From an uncultured Bacteroides sp. (lineage in GTDB: Bacteria > Bacteroidota > Bacteroidia > Bacteroidales > Bacteroidaceae): a stretch of 64,000 bases of DNA. Of the stretch, positions 37,244 to 45,532 are shown in pieces. Within the stretch, counting starts at the first letter, position 1; each line of letters opens with the position of its first letter. The stretch covers positions 1 through 64,000 of the forward strand of contig USPQ01000001.1 of the NCBI GenBank assembly GCA_900556625.1. Direction: 5' to 3'. The notes under the pieces are model-generated. The model was not told the DNA's origin. It did no database searches and saw nothing but the letters and a program-made list of their open reading frames with translations. The position numbers were made by a program, and so were the translations under genes.

Positions 37244-38326
37244 TCATCTCAACCAGAGCACCCCATTCTCAACCTCACAGACAACCCCATTGGTTTCCTC
37301 CATCAGGCGAGTAATATAGTCAACGCCACGTTCATAACTGATTTTCCCGGAAAAGGAATAGTTTCTCAATCGCTCGGCAACCTTTATTTCAACCCCATAT
37401 ACCCTTGAAAGGCGTTTTGCCAAGTCCGGAAGAGTTTCATCCTCAAAATAAATCCAGCCATCCTTCCATGCCGCAAAAGCCGAAGCGTCTACTTGTGCCA
37501 CCTTCATAGCTCCAGACACACAATCGAAGCTCACTTGTTGATCAGGAGATAAGATGACAGGTTCTTTCCCCTCCTCTACCTGATAACTGATTTTTCCCGT
37601 TACAAGCGTAGTGAAATGTTTACTATTTTCCGGATAGGCATTTATATTAAAGCTGGTTCCCAATACCTGTACAGACTCCTGATTACCAGTTTCTACATAA
37701 AACGGACATTTCTCATTACGACTGACTTCAAAAAAAGCCTCTCCCGTCAGTCTCACCCTACGTTCTTTCTTACCTTCAAACGAAGCAGGATACTCCAATG
37801 TAGAAGAAGCATTCAGCCATACTTTCGTACCGTCCGACAGAGTCATCTGAAAGTGACGTCCGGCAGGAACTTCTAGTTTCAAGATACGCTCACTTGCCAA
37901 CGCCAGCTTTTTACCGGCAGCAGTTTGTAGAGCCACATCATCTGCTGTATTCTGCTCAATACGTGCTGCACTGTCAAGGGACATAACAACCTCATTCCCC
38001 ATCTTTAATATAACTTGATCATCAGATATAGTGACCCCCATATCCTGTAACTGCGCAATGGCAGTAGGAACCTGTTCCGACGGAATAAGTGTCCGAAAAA
38101 TCAAAACGCCCGTAATCAATGCCGCAGCAATACTACCGGCTGTCAATATACGAAACCTGCGTTTTATACGAAGTTTTCTCTGAATCCGACCTTGCAAGTC
38201 TTTAAACCCCTGATCGGCTATAAAAGGATCTTCCTGAGAATCGGGCAACTGCTTCCACAATTGTTCCAGCAGTTCATCGTCTTGTTCACCTATCTCCCGG
38301 TGCGGGATATCGTGTTTTGTATCCAT
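37244..38326 (-). CDS. FecR-family anti-sigma factor
   Basis: A 360-residue inner-membrane regulator. Residues 1-56 are cytoplasmic and acidic (sigma-binding part), residues about 59-80 are the single membrane helix (ILTAGSIAAALITGVLIF), and the periplasmic part has a FecR domain (about 150-245: VPAGRHFQMTLSDGTKVWLN, ASFEGKKERRVRLTGEAFFE, ILGTSFN-like VLGTSFNINAYPEN) and a C-terminal DUF4974 (about 287-358: IYFEDETLPDLAKRLSRVYG). It should hold the ECF sigma factor until the STN domain of SusC signals. It starts 82 bp after the sigma gene. Its AUG lies in the 3' arm of a hairpin. Confidence 0.93.
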   Translation of the reverse strand: MDTKHDIPHREIGEQDDELLEQLWKQLPDSQEDPFIADQGFKDLQGRIQRKLRIKRRFRILTAGSIAAALITGVLIFRTLIPSEQVPTAIAQLQDMGVTISDDQVILKMGNEVVMSLDSAARIEQNTADDVALQTAAGKKLALASERILKLEVPAGRHFQMTLSDGTKVWLNASSTLEYPASFEGKKERRVRLTGEAFFEVSRNEKCPFYVETGNQESVQVLGTSFNINAYPENSKHFTTLVTGKISYQVEEGKEPVILSPDQQVSFDCVSGAMKVAQVDASAFAAWKDGWIYFEDETLPDLAKRLSRVYGVEIKVAERLRNYSFSGKISYERGVDYITRLMEETNGVVCEVENGVLWLR

Positions 38327-38353
38327 ATATAATGAAACTTACTCATTATATAT
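38325..38353 (-). promoter_or_regulatory. Perfect 11-bp hairpin covering the fecR start codon
   Basis: ATATATAATGA (minus strand, 38353-38343) is the exact reverse complement of TCATTATATAT (38335-38325), with a 7-base loop. The fecR AUG (38326-38324) begins in the last two bases of the 3' arm, so the structure would also mask the region where ribosomes land. It could lower FecR relative to the sigma factor or act as a thermosensitive or ligand-dependent switch; its stability is modest because the stem is A/T-rich. Confidence 0.55.
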
Positions 38354-38408
38354 AATACTGCACCTGATGAATTTACGTATCCGGTTCGATATTTTTTTTG
38401 AGAAAAGG

Positions 38409-38954
38409 TTATTTTTTCTTGATTTCCTTCCGTAACTTCTTCTTTACTTTATATAAAATAGTCTCAACTGTACGGATAGATATTGATAGTTCATCAGCAA
38501 TAACTGCATTTTTCTTTTCTTCCCAATAACTCATTTGAAGTACTTTGCGGCTCTGTTCCGGCAGACGTTCTATGGCAGGAATCAACAATTCGTTTCTTTG
38601 TGAAGAAACAGGCACTTCCTCCCAATCCATCATTTGTTCCTCCATAGCTTTTTCTTCACGGGCCCTCCGTATTTCTTCCGCTTTAATCAATCTTAATGAA
38701 TTATTATGAACCGCTCTTAACAGATAATTCCGTAATGATTTCGTGTCATCCAACGATTTACGATTTAGCCAAATAGCCATGAAAGCATCTTGCACCACTT
38801 CATAAGCCGCATCGGTATCTTGTAAAATATTTGTTGCATAAGTCCGCAGCAAACCACTATATGCTTTATACACAGCCTCAAAAGCCGTTGAATCTCCTTT
38901 TTTCAACGCTTTTACAATCCGGCTGTTATCTGATAAATCATATAGTTTTGCCAT
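38409..38954 (-). CDS. ECF RNA polymerase sigma factor
   Basis: A 181-residue group IV sigma factor. Region 2: AFEAVYKAYSGLLRTYATNI, AYEVVQDAFMAIWLNR. Region 4: LPEQSRKVLQMSYWEEKKNA, IADELSISIRTVETILYKVK with the DNA-recognition helix. It has the Bacteroidetes FecI-like form and pairs with the FecR downstream. The likely target is the susC operon behind it, and perhaps its own gene. A -7 element lies just upstream, overlapped by a 9-bp inverted repeat. Confidence 0.93.
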   Translation of the reverse strand: MAKLYDLSDNSRIVKALKKGDSTAFEAVYKAYSGLLRTYATNILQDTDAAYEVVQDAFMAIWLNRKSLDDTKSLRNYLLRAVHNNSLRLIKAEEIRRAREEKAMEEQMMDWEEVPVSSQRNELLIPAIERLPEQSRKVLQMSYWEEKKNAVIADELSISIRTVETILYKVKKKLRKEIKKK

Positions 38955-38960
38955 AAGCTA

Positions 38961-38995
38961 TTTGCTCTTAATTAAAGAAATCAAGAGCAAAGTTA
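38961..38995 (-). promoter_or_regulatory. -7 promoter element with overlapping inverted repeat for the ECF sigma gene
   Basis: TAACTTTG (38995-38988, minus strand) fits TAnnTTTG. It overlaps one arm of a perfect 9-bp inverted repeat, TTTGCTCTT (38961-38969) with AAGAGCAAA (38983-38991), spaced 13 bases. A protein bound there would block the promoter; an RNA hairpin in the leader is the alternative. Confidence 0.5.
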
Positions 38996-39109
38996 ATAAA
39001 AAATCATTTCGGCATATATATTATGTTAGTTTTTTCTATCTTATAAAAGAAATAGTATAACAAAATGAGGTAATCACTTTCTTTTTGCACATTGTCTACA
39101 TATAATACC

Positions 39110-40654
39110 TTATTCTACTCCGTGCATCATCTTCTGTAATTTCTTCGACAGCAGGAACAGAATCAGTGAGGCGACGCCCGACATTACCACAAATACCATA
39201 AAGAAATCGTACATCGTCGCAATCTGGAAGCCCAGAATGGTCTTTACTTTTCCATCTTCGGGGTAAAGGCCGCTCAACATACCGGCAAATTTGTTGGCGG
39301 TGGCAGTGGAAAGATACCATATACCCATCATCAGGGAAGCAAAACGCAACGGACTCAGTTTGTTCACCATAGAAAGCCCGATAGGCGACAGGGCAATTTC
39401 ACCCATAGTGTGGATAAAGTAAAGTCCCGTCAGCCAAATCATACTTACTTTCACTCCCGGAACCGCATCTTTCACTCCGAAACAGATGAAAAGATATCCC
39501 AAAGAGAGTAGCAGGAGGCCGATGGCCTGCTTAGTAGGGGAAGAAGGTTCCATTTTCCGTTTGTTCAGGAAACTCCATACTCCCGGCATGATGTAAGCCA
39601 GTACAACGACAAAAAGCGGATTAAAGGATTGAAACCAGGAAGCAGGCATTTCCCAACCTAAAATATCGCGGTTGGTCTGTTCGGAGGCAAAAAGGGTCAG
39701 AGAAGCTCCCGCCTGTTCATAGGCAGCCCAGAAGAAAATCACAAAAAAGGCGACGATATAAATGACAAAAATACGGCTACGCTCTATCTTTGTCAACGAA
39801 CCATCCAACAGAATAAGTACCGGAAAGACGATGCAAGCCGTGAAAATACCGACACTAATCCAGTCGCCTGTGAATATGTAGCCAAAGAATGCCAATAGAA
39901 CAGCAGTCAAGACAGTTATTATTATGAGATTACGTATTTTTGTCCGTGCGTCCATCTTCGGGTGAGAGATGTGATCGGCTTTATCTTCTTTCTTCTCACG
40001 TTTTGCATCAGGAATGATACCGATAGCTTCGCCGGATGGAGAGAAAAGATATTTATTCTTTTGGGTCTCAAAAAGTACGACGGTAAATAGCGTCATGATT
40101 CCGGCTGCCAGAAATCCCCATTTAAAATCATGCGGATCGCCGGTATCTCCCAAGTAACCGCAAATCAACGGAGCAGCAAAAGAACCGACATTCACTCCCA
40201 TATAGAAAATGGTATATGCCGCATCCAACCGTTTGTCGCCCGGCTCGTAAAGCTGTCCAACCAGCGATGATACCGTCGGCTTAAAGCAACCGTTACCCAG
40301 AATCAAAAAGCCGAGTCCGCCATACATCAGCCAATGTGCTAGTTCGGTATTATTCAATGTGGAAGCACTCATAAACATCAGGAACTGCCCGACAGCCATC
40401 ATCACCGCACCCCAGAACACTGAACGGCGAATGCCCCAATATTTATCGGCTATATATCCGCCAATCAACGGAGTCAGATAAACCAATCCGGTATAGCTGC
40501 CGTAAATAGACGCGGCCGCTTCTTTATCAAACAATAAAGCTTGGGTCAGAAAGAGAATGAAAATCGCACGCATACCGTAGTAGCTGAAACGTTCTGCCGT
40601 GCTTGTTGCAAAAATCAGGTAAAGGCCTTTAGGATGCCCTTTCAATGCGCTCAT
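39110..40654 (-). CDS. POT/PTR-family proton-coupled peptide transporter
   Basis: A 514-residue inner-membrane transporter for di- and tripeptides. The POT signature at the first helix reads STAERFSYYGMRAIFILFL (the ExxERFxYYG motif with Thr-Ala before ERF), followed by GSYTGLVYLTPLIGGYIADK and LGNGCFKPTVSSLVGQLY, the second POT signature. Fourteen hydrophobic stretches fit the bacterial family. The C-terminus is cytosolic and short. It stands alone, with a -7 element 30 bases upstream, and is divergent from nnr across about 400 bp that hold nested palindromes. Confidence 0.95.
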   Translation of the reverse strand: MSALKGHPKGLYLIFATSTAERFSYYGMRAIFILFLTQALLFDKEAAASIYGSYTGLVYLTPLIGGYIADKYWGIRRSVFWGAVMMAVGQFLMFMSASTLNNTELAHWLMYGGLGFLILGNGCFKPTVSSLVGQLYEPGDKRLDAAYTIFYMGVNVGSFAAPLICGYLGDTGDPHDFKWGFLAAGIMTLFTVVLFETQKNKYLFSPSGEAIGIIPDAKREKKEDKADHISHPKMDARTKIRNLIIITVLTAVLLAFFGYIFTGDWISVGIFTACIVFPVLILLDGSLTKIERSRIFVIYIVAFFVIFFWAAYEQAGASLTLFASEQTNRDILGWEMPASWFQSFNPLFVVVLAYIMPGVWSFLNKRKMEPSSPTKQAIGLLLLSLGYLFICFGVKDAVPGVKVSMIWLTGLYFIHTMGEIALSPIGLSMVNKLSPLRFASLMMGIWYLSTATANKFAGMLSGLYPEDGKVKTILGFQIATMYDFFMVFVVMSGVASLILFLLSKKLQKMMHGVE

Positions 40655-40683
40655 GAGTTTATGTTTTAGTAGTTTATGGAGCG

Positions 40684-40691
40684 CAAAGGTA
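40684..40691 (-). promoter_or_regulatory. -7 promoter element for the peptide transporter
   Basis: TACCTTTG on the minus strand matches TAnnTTTG and lies 29 bases before the ATG. Confidence 0.6.
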
Positions 40692-40755
40692 CAAAAAACT
40701 AAATAAAATGCCTTAAAAAAGTTACTCTCTATTGAATGTAAACTTACTAACGATA

Positions 40756-40927
40756 GGTTATAAAGTTCTTTTATACTATTCCTAAACTATAAACGAAGCT
40801 TGCGTTTATAAAAACGAAGGCTTTGATTATATAAACGAAAGTTTCATTTATATAATCAGAGGCTTCGTTTATAGTTTTATTACTGATAAAAGAAAGTTTA
40901 TTACCTATACAAAAGAACTTTATATCC
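40756..40927. repeat. Nested inverted repeats between the peptide transporter and nnr
   Basis: Three exact inverted repeats are stacked here. Outer: TATAAAGTTCTTTT (40759-40772) with AAAAGAACTTTATA (40911-40924), extended by GG/CC after one mismatch. Middle: AAACTATAAACGAAGC (40784-40799) with GCTTCGTTTATAGTTT (40862-40877). Inner: TGATTATATAAA (40824-40835) with TTTATATAATCA (40847-40858). A further small hairpin CGTTT/AAACG (40803-40816) fits in the gap, giving a possible three-way junction. TAAACGAA also recurs as a direct repeat. No gene lies inside. It could be a small mobile (MITE-like) element, a cruciform or a structured RNA. Confidence 0.75.
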
Positions 40928-41024
40928 CGTAGAAAAAACTTATCGACCTATATTCTGCCGGTCGTCTACCTACAATAAATGTGTTTTCTTCCTATAACAA
41001 ACCGGAAAAGTCAGAAGAATCATG

Positions 41025-41032
41025 TACATTTG
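41025..41032 (+). promoter_or_regulatory. -7 promoter element for nnr
   Basis: TACATTTG matches TAnnTTTG and lies 29 bases before the ATG at 41062. It excludes the earlier in-frame ATG at 40981. Confidence 0.55.
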
Positions 41033-41061
41033 TGGGTAAAAAACTAAAAAAGGACATCACA

Positions 41062-42573
41062 ATGAAAATATTTCCAAGCAGCAGTATCAAGAAATTGGAC
41101 GCTTATACCATTGAGCACGAACCGATTGCATCAATTGACCTGATGGAACGTGCGGCAACAGTACTGACAAAAGCCATCACAGACAGATGGAGCACGGATA
41201 CCCCCGTCACCGTTTTTGCCGGACCGGGAAACAATGGTGGAGACGCGTTAGCCATAGCCCGCATGATGGCTGAAAAAGGATATAAGACAGAAGTATACCT
41301 CTTTAATACTAAAGGAAATCTTTCACCCGACTGCCAGACGAACAAGGAATTGGTGGAAATGATGGAAGAAGTTACATTCCACGAAATCAGTACGCAGTTC
41401 GTACCGCCGACTTTGACACCGGAACACTTGGTGATCGACGGGCTATTCGGGTCGGGACTGAACAAGCCGTTAAGCGGAGGTTTCGCTGCCGTAGTAAAAT
41501 ATATCAATGCTTCTCCCGCCACAGTCGTAGCCATCGATATTCCTTCGGGGCTGATGGGAGAAGAGAACACGTTCAACGTGAAAAGCAATATCATCCGTGC
41601 AGACGTTACTTTCAGCCTGCAACTACCGAAACTTGCCTTCCTCTTTGCCGAAAATACAGAGTTTGTCGGTGAATGGGAATTGTTGGATATCCAGTTGAGC
41701 GAAGAAGGAATCGAAGAAACGGAGACAAACTACGAAATGCTAGAGATAGAAGAAATCCGTTCACTTATCAAGCCACGCAAACAGTTTGCACACAAAGGGA
41801 ACTTCGGTCACGCACTGCTGATAGCAGGATCAAAAGGAATGGCGGGAGCCTCCGTACTTGCCGCCCGCGCCTGCCTCCGTTCCGGCGTAGGATTACTGAC
41901 CGTACATGCCCCGATATGCAATTATGATATTTTGCAAATGTCCGCACCGGAGGCTATGGTAGAGACGGACGCCAGCGAAAACTATTTCGCCGTGCCGACC
42001 GACACCGATGATTACCAAGCAGTCGGCATAGGTCCGGGACTGGGACGGAACGAGGAAACAGAAGCTGCCCTGATAGAGCAACTGGAACATTGCCAGACTC
42101 CCGTAGTATTGGACGCCGATGCACTGAATATCCTTGCCAATCATCGCCATACACTCACACATCTGCCGAAAGGCTCTATCCTCACTCCCCACCCGAAGGA
42201 GCTGGAACGCCTGACCGGCAAATGTCAGGATTCTTACGAGCGATTGACGAAGGCTTGTGAGCTTGCCCATACCGCCCATGTTCACATCGTTCTAAAAGGT
42301 GCCTACTCCGCCATCATTACTCCCGAAGGCAAATGTTTCTTCAATCCGACCGGAAATCCGGGAATGGCAACCGGAGGTAGCGGCGATGTGCTGACAGGAG
42401 TGATTCTGGCGCTGCTCGCACAGGGCTACTCCAGTGACGAAGCTGCCAAAATAGGTACGTACATTCACGGATTGGCAGGAGACATCGCACAGAAGAAACA
42501 AGGTATGACCGGGCTGATTGCAAGTGATATTATCACCTGCCTGCCCGCAGCTTGGCGGCTTGTAAGCGAATAA
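41062..42573 (+). CDS. nnr: Bifunctional NAD(P)H-hydrate epimerase / ADP-dependent dehydratase
   Basis: A 503-residue repair enzyme that converts damaged NADHX and NADPHX back to NADH and NADPH. The N-terminal epimerase (YjeF_N) covers residues about 1-215: LMERAATVLTKAI, VFAGPGNNGGDALAIARMMA, VIDGLFGSGLNKPLSG, DIPSGLMGE. The C-terminal dehydratase (ribokinase-like) covers about 230-500: HKGNFGHALLIAGSKGMAGA, GIGPGLGRNEET, TPHPKELERLTG and the signature GNPGMATGGSGDVLTGVI. The ATG at 41062 (MKIFPSSSIKKLDAYT) gives the normal N-terminus. DUF4831 follows 73 bp later with its own -7 element. Confidence 0.95.
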   Translation: MKIFPSSSIKKLDAYTIEHEPIASIDLMERAATVLTKAITDRWSTDTPVTVFAGPGNNGGDALAIARMMAEKGYKTEVYLFNTKGNLSPDCQTNKELVEMMEEVTFHEISTQFVPPTLTPEHLVIDGLFGSGLNKPLSGGFAAVVKYINASPATVVAIDIPSGLMGEENTFNVKSNIIRADVTFSLQLPKLAFLFAENTEFVGEWELLDIQLSEEGIEETETNYEMLEIEEIRSLIKPRKQFAHKGNFGHALLIAGSKGMAGASVLAARACLRSGVGLLTVHAPICNYDILQMSAPEAMVETDASENYFAVPTDTDDYQAVGIGPGLGRNEETEAALIEQLEHCQTPVVLDADALNILANHRHTLTHLPKGSILTPHPKELERLTGKCQDSYERLTKACELAHTAHVHIVLKGAYSAIITPEGKCFFNPTGNPGMATGGSGDVLTGVILALLAQGYSSDEAAKIGTYIHGLAGDIAQKKQGMTGLIASDIITCLPAAWRLVSE

Positions 42574-42609
42574 AAGTTAAGAACTTAGTGTTTATTTCAA
42601 TAACTTCAT

Positions 42610-42617
42610 TAACTTTG
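42610..42617 (+). promoter_or_regulatory. -7 promoter element for the DUF4831 gene
   Basis: TAACTTTG matches TAnnTTTG and lies 29 bases before the ATG at 42647. Confidence 0.5.
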
Positions 42618-42646
42618 TTTTCAAAACAGTTAAAAAAGAACCGAAT

Positions 42647-43714
42647 ATGAAAAAACTGATTATAGCGGCGGGTCTGCTGATGACGACTTCCGCCTATGCA
42701 CAGACCGAAGTATTGACAGGAGTCACTCGTGGAAAAGACTACGGAGTGGTATATAGTCTTCCTAAAACTCAAATAGAGCTTGAAATAAAAGCGAATAAAG
42801 TGAAGTATACTCCGGGTGAATTCAGTAAGTACGCCGACCGCTATTTACGGTTGAACAACGTCTCTACCGATCCCGAAGTGTATTGGGAACTGGCAAGCGT
42901 AAAAGTGAAATCCGTAGGAGTGCCCAATGGCGACGCTACTTACTTTGTGAAATTGAAAGATAAAACGGTAGCTCCTCTTATGGAACTGACTGAGGATGGT
43001 ATCGTAAAGTCCATCAACGTGCCTTACAGCCAAAACAGTTCTGCAAAGAAGAATACTCCGACCGCTCCTGCCGGGCAGGTGAGCGCCAATCCCCGCGACT
43101 TCTTGACCGAAGAGATTCTGATGGCAAACTCCACCGCTAAGATGGCGGAACTGGTAGCCAAAGAAATCTATAATATCCGTGAAAGCAAAAACGCATTATT
43201 ACGCGGACAGGCCGACAATATGCCGTCGGACGGCGCACAGCTCAAAATCATGATAGACAATCTGAACTTGCAGGAAGAAGCCATGACAAAAATGTTCTCC
43301 GGCATACGGGAAAAAGAAGAAAAGACATTCACCGTACGCCTTACACCGGATAAAGAGTTCAGTAATGAAGTGGCTTTCCGCTTTTCCAAGAAACTGGGCG
43401 TGGTTGCCAACAACGATTTGGCAGGAACTCCGTTCTATATCAGCTTGAAAGACTTGAAAACGGTAAAAATACCGCAAGAAGACGGAAAGAAGAAAAAAGA
43501 CTTGGAAGGAATCGCTTACAATGTACCCGGACAGGCATTGGTTACACTGACCGACGGAAAGAAGAAACTTTATGAAGGTGAACTTCCTGTCACTCAGTTT
43601 GGTATAATAGAGTATCTGGCTCCGGTTCTATTCAATAAGAACTCGACTATCAAAGTGTACTTTGACCCGAATACCGGAGGATTGCTTAAAGTGGATAGAG
43701 AAGAAGGAAAATAG
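42647..43714 (+). CDS. DUF4831-family secreted protein
   Basis: A 355-residue protein with a signal peptide (MKKLIIAAGLLMTTSAYAQ). The mature chain looks like DUF4831, a family common in Bacteroidetes with no assigned role: VVYSLPKTQIELEIKANKVK, KYADRYLRLNNVSTDPEVYW, FLTEEILMANSTAKMAELVA, EIYNIRESKNALLRGQADN, PDGAQLKIMIDNLNLQEEAM-like helix. It ends with beta-strands (NKNSTIKVYFDPNTGGLLKV). There is no lipobox, so it is probably periplasmic. No catalytic site is visible. It has its own promoter signal and is convergent with the PqqD-like gene. Confidence 0.8.
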   Translation: MKKLIIAAGLLMTTSAYAQTEVLTGVTRGKDYGVVYSLPKTQIELEIKANKVKYTPGEFSKYADRYLRLNNVSTDPEVYWELASVKVKSVGVPNGDATYFVKLKDKTVAPLMELTEDGIVKSINVPYSQNSSAKKNTPTAPAGQVSANPRDFLTEEILMANSTAKMAELVAKEIYNIRESKNALLRGQADNMPSDGAQLKIMIDNLNLQEEAMTKMFSGIREKEEKTFTVRLTPDKEFSNEVAFRFSKKLGVVANNDLAGTPFYISLKDLKTVKIPQEDGKKKKDLEGIAYNVPGQALVTLTDGKKKLYEGELPVTQFGIIEYLAPVLFNKNSTIKVYFDPNTGGLLKVDREEGK

Positions 43715-43747
43715 AAGGAACACATTATCCATATAATTTTCTTCTCT

Positions 43748-44098
43748 TTACTCAATCGACTTCATTAACTTTATAAATCCGTCTTTCTGCATCTGAGAAA
43801 GATAGATAGTGATACGCGACTCGTAGCCCGCTTCATGATGGAAGTGGTCTGCGAGTTTCTCTATAATCTCACGTACCGTACGTTTCCCATCTATCAGCTC
43901 CCATACAGCCGTACCGTGTTCCTCCAAATATATCCGACGCTCTTTCGACATCCCTTTCGGTACAAGAAAGCGTTGCATCCACGAATACTTAAAACGGGGA
44001 AAGGAGAGCACAATAGTCTCCCCTTCCCGTTCTGCTGTTATATGTTCACTGCGACAGGGAATAACCTCTAACAGGTTTGTTTTCTCTTTGGCAGCCAT
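43748..44098 (-). CDS. Orphan PqqD-like protein
   Basis: A 116-residue protein. Residues about 50-113 fit the PqqD/peptide-chaperone winged-helix: RRIYLEEHGTAVWELIDGKR, TVREIIEKLADHF, GYESRITIYLSQMQKDGFIK. PqqD-like domains bind a precursor peptide for a radical-SAM enzyme, yet no radical-SAM maturase or short precursor is seen nearby (rlmN, 7 kb away, is unrelated). It lies 5 bp after the MFS gene upstream of it and is probably co-transcribed. The N-terminal 45 residues (CRSEHITAEREGETIVLSFP) are a small beta domain. Its partner is unknown. Confidence 0.7.
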   Translation of the reverse strand: MAAKEKTNLLEVIPCRSEHITAEREGETIVLSFPRFKYSWMQRFLVPKGMSKERRIYLEEHGTAVWELIDGKRTVREIIEKLADHFHHEAGYESRITIYLSQMQKDGFIKLMKSIE

Positions 44099-44103
44099 CG
44101 TTT

Positions 44104-45492
44104 TTATTTCTGAATATTTGCTTCTTCCAAACCGTAACCTTTCTTTCTGTTCTCTGCTTTCAACATCAAAGCAATGATCAAAGCCAATATGCCAAAGAGA
44201 GCAAAAATACTCATCGGCAATGTATAGTCATAGGTTTGCGCGCCATCTACTACCGGACCTTTGCAATAAGAATTCAGTACCCATCCGATCAACAAAGGCA
44301 CACCCATCAATCCCCAATTCTGTACCCAGAAGATCAAGGCATAAGCCGTACCCAATTGTTTTTCCGGAATGATCTTCGGAACAGAAGGCCACATGGCCGA
44401 AGGTACCAATGAGAAAGCAAATCCCAAGATAATCATGATAATCGTAGCAAACCACCATACATTCAGGATAGGCAGAGCGAACATGGTATGCACGAATATC
44501 AACATGACAGATCCGATAACCATCAATGTAGCCCCCTTACCGATACGGTCATACAAGGAACCGAACAGCGGTGTCAACACAATAGCGCCGATCGGCAGCA
44601 GCCCGGGAATAGTTCCCGCCAATTTCGGGTCCACGCTATACTTCTGAACCATCAAATCGGCGGCATACTTGATGAACGGGAACACAGCCGAATAGAACAG
44701 CACGCACAGAAGGGCAATCAACCAGAATCCCTTGTTGGTAATAATATACACAATATCTTTCATACGGAACGGCTCTTCCGGTTCCAATCCTTCCGCATCC
44801 AACGACGCATCCAGTTTCTTATCGTAGAAAGTATAAATGAAGAAGGCGATTGTACCTACACACAACATTATGAGACAAAACAAAATAGGAGCAGGAATAT
44901 TGGTATGGAACGCACCGCCTTCGTCCGTATATCCGAAGAAGTCCGCCAAAGGAACAGTCATCACCATGGCCAAAGTCGTCCCGATACGTGCCGTAGCCAT
45001 TTCAAGTCCCATAGCCAACGCCATTTCTTTACCCTTAAACCATTTGACGATAATCTTGGAAACAGTGATTCCCGCAATCTCGACACCTACACCGAAGATG
45101 GCATATCCCAGTGCAGCAAGAGTCACTTGAGTCTTGAAGCCGAAAAGCATGGCGCCTTCGGGGAAGGTAGTAGAAATGGCGTAGTATTTCAATCCACAGC
45201 CGAATACCATCAACAGACACGCCCCCATTCCGGTAAAACGGACCCCCATCTTATCCAGAATGATACCGCCGAAGATCAACATCAACAAGAATACGTTAAA
45301 CCAGCCGTATGCACTTGTGAAGAAACCGTAATCAAGGCTATCCCATAATAATTCTTTTTCAAGCATGGGTTTTAGCGGAGACATTACGTCAGTGAGGAAA
45401 TAGCCGCATAGCATAGTAAAAGCGACCAATGCAAGAACACTCCAGCGTAACACTGCGGAGTCATTCAATTTCTTTTTTAATTGTTCTGTCAT
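44104..45492 (-). CDS. MFS transporter, substrate unknown
   Basis: A 462-residue transporter with twelve predicted helices. MFS features include GYFLTDVMSPLKPMLEKEL in the first pair, GGIILDKMGVRFTG (the loop 2-3 motif), GMGLEMATARIGTTLA-like MALAMGLEMATARIG, and GSLYDRIGKGATLMVIGSVM in the second half. A charged cytoplasmic loop (residues about 220-245) splits the halves. It differs from the sugar porter in the window by lacking PESPRW and PETKG; it resembles MFSD1-type or organic-acid carriers, but the substrate cannot be read. The PqqD-like gene follows 5 bp downstream. Confidence 0.85.
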   Translation of the reverse strand: MTEQLKKKLNDSAVLRWSVLALVAFTMLCGYFLTDVMSPLKPMLEKELLWDSLDYGFFTSAYGWFNVFLLMLIFGGIILDKMGVRFTGMGACLLMVFGCGLKYYAISTTFPEGAMLFGFKTQVTLAALGYAIFGVGVEIAGITVSKIIVKWFKGKEMALAMGLEMATARIGTTLAMVMTVPLADFFGYTDEGGAFHTNIPAPILFCLIMLCVGTIAFFIYTFYDKKLDASLDAEGLEPEEPFRMKDIVYIITNKGFWLIALLCVLFYSAVFPFIKYAADLMVQKYSVDPKLAGTIPGLLPIGAIVLTPLFGSLYDRIGKGATLMVIGSVMLIFVHTMFALPILNVWWFATIIMIILGFAFSLVPSAMWPSVPKIIPEKQLGTAYALIFWVQNWGLMGVPLLIGWVLNSYCKGPVVDGAQTYDYTLPMSIFALFGILALIIALMLKAENRKKGYGLEEANIQK

Positions 45493-45532
45493 TGTTATAT
45501 TTAAAAAGTGATTAATAATCTAAAACAATTAA

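Noticed and set aside
40756..40927. CRISPR array reading of the repeated TAAACGAA words
   Set aside because: The spacing is irregular, the words are part of palindromes, and no cas gene is present.
44488..45348. Long open frame (286 codons) opposite the MFS gene
   Set aside because: It is fully antisense to a clear transporter, is rich in His, Gln and Arg as expected for a complementary frame, and shows no domain or start signal.
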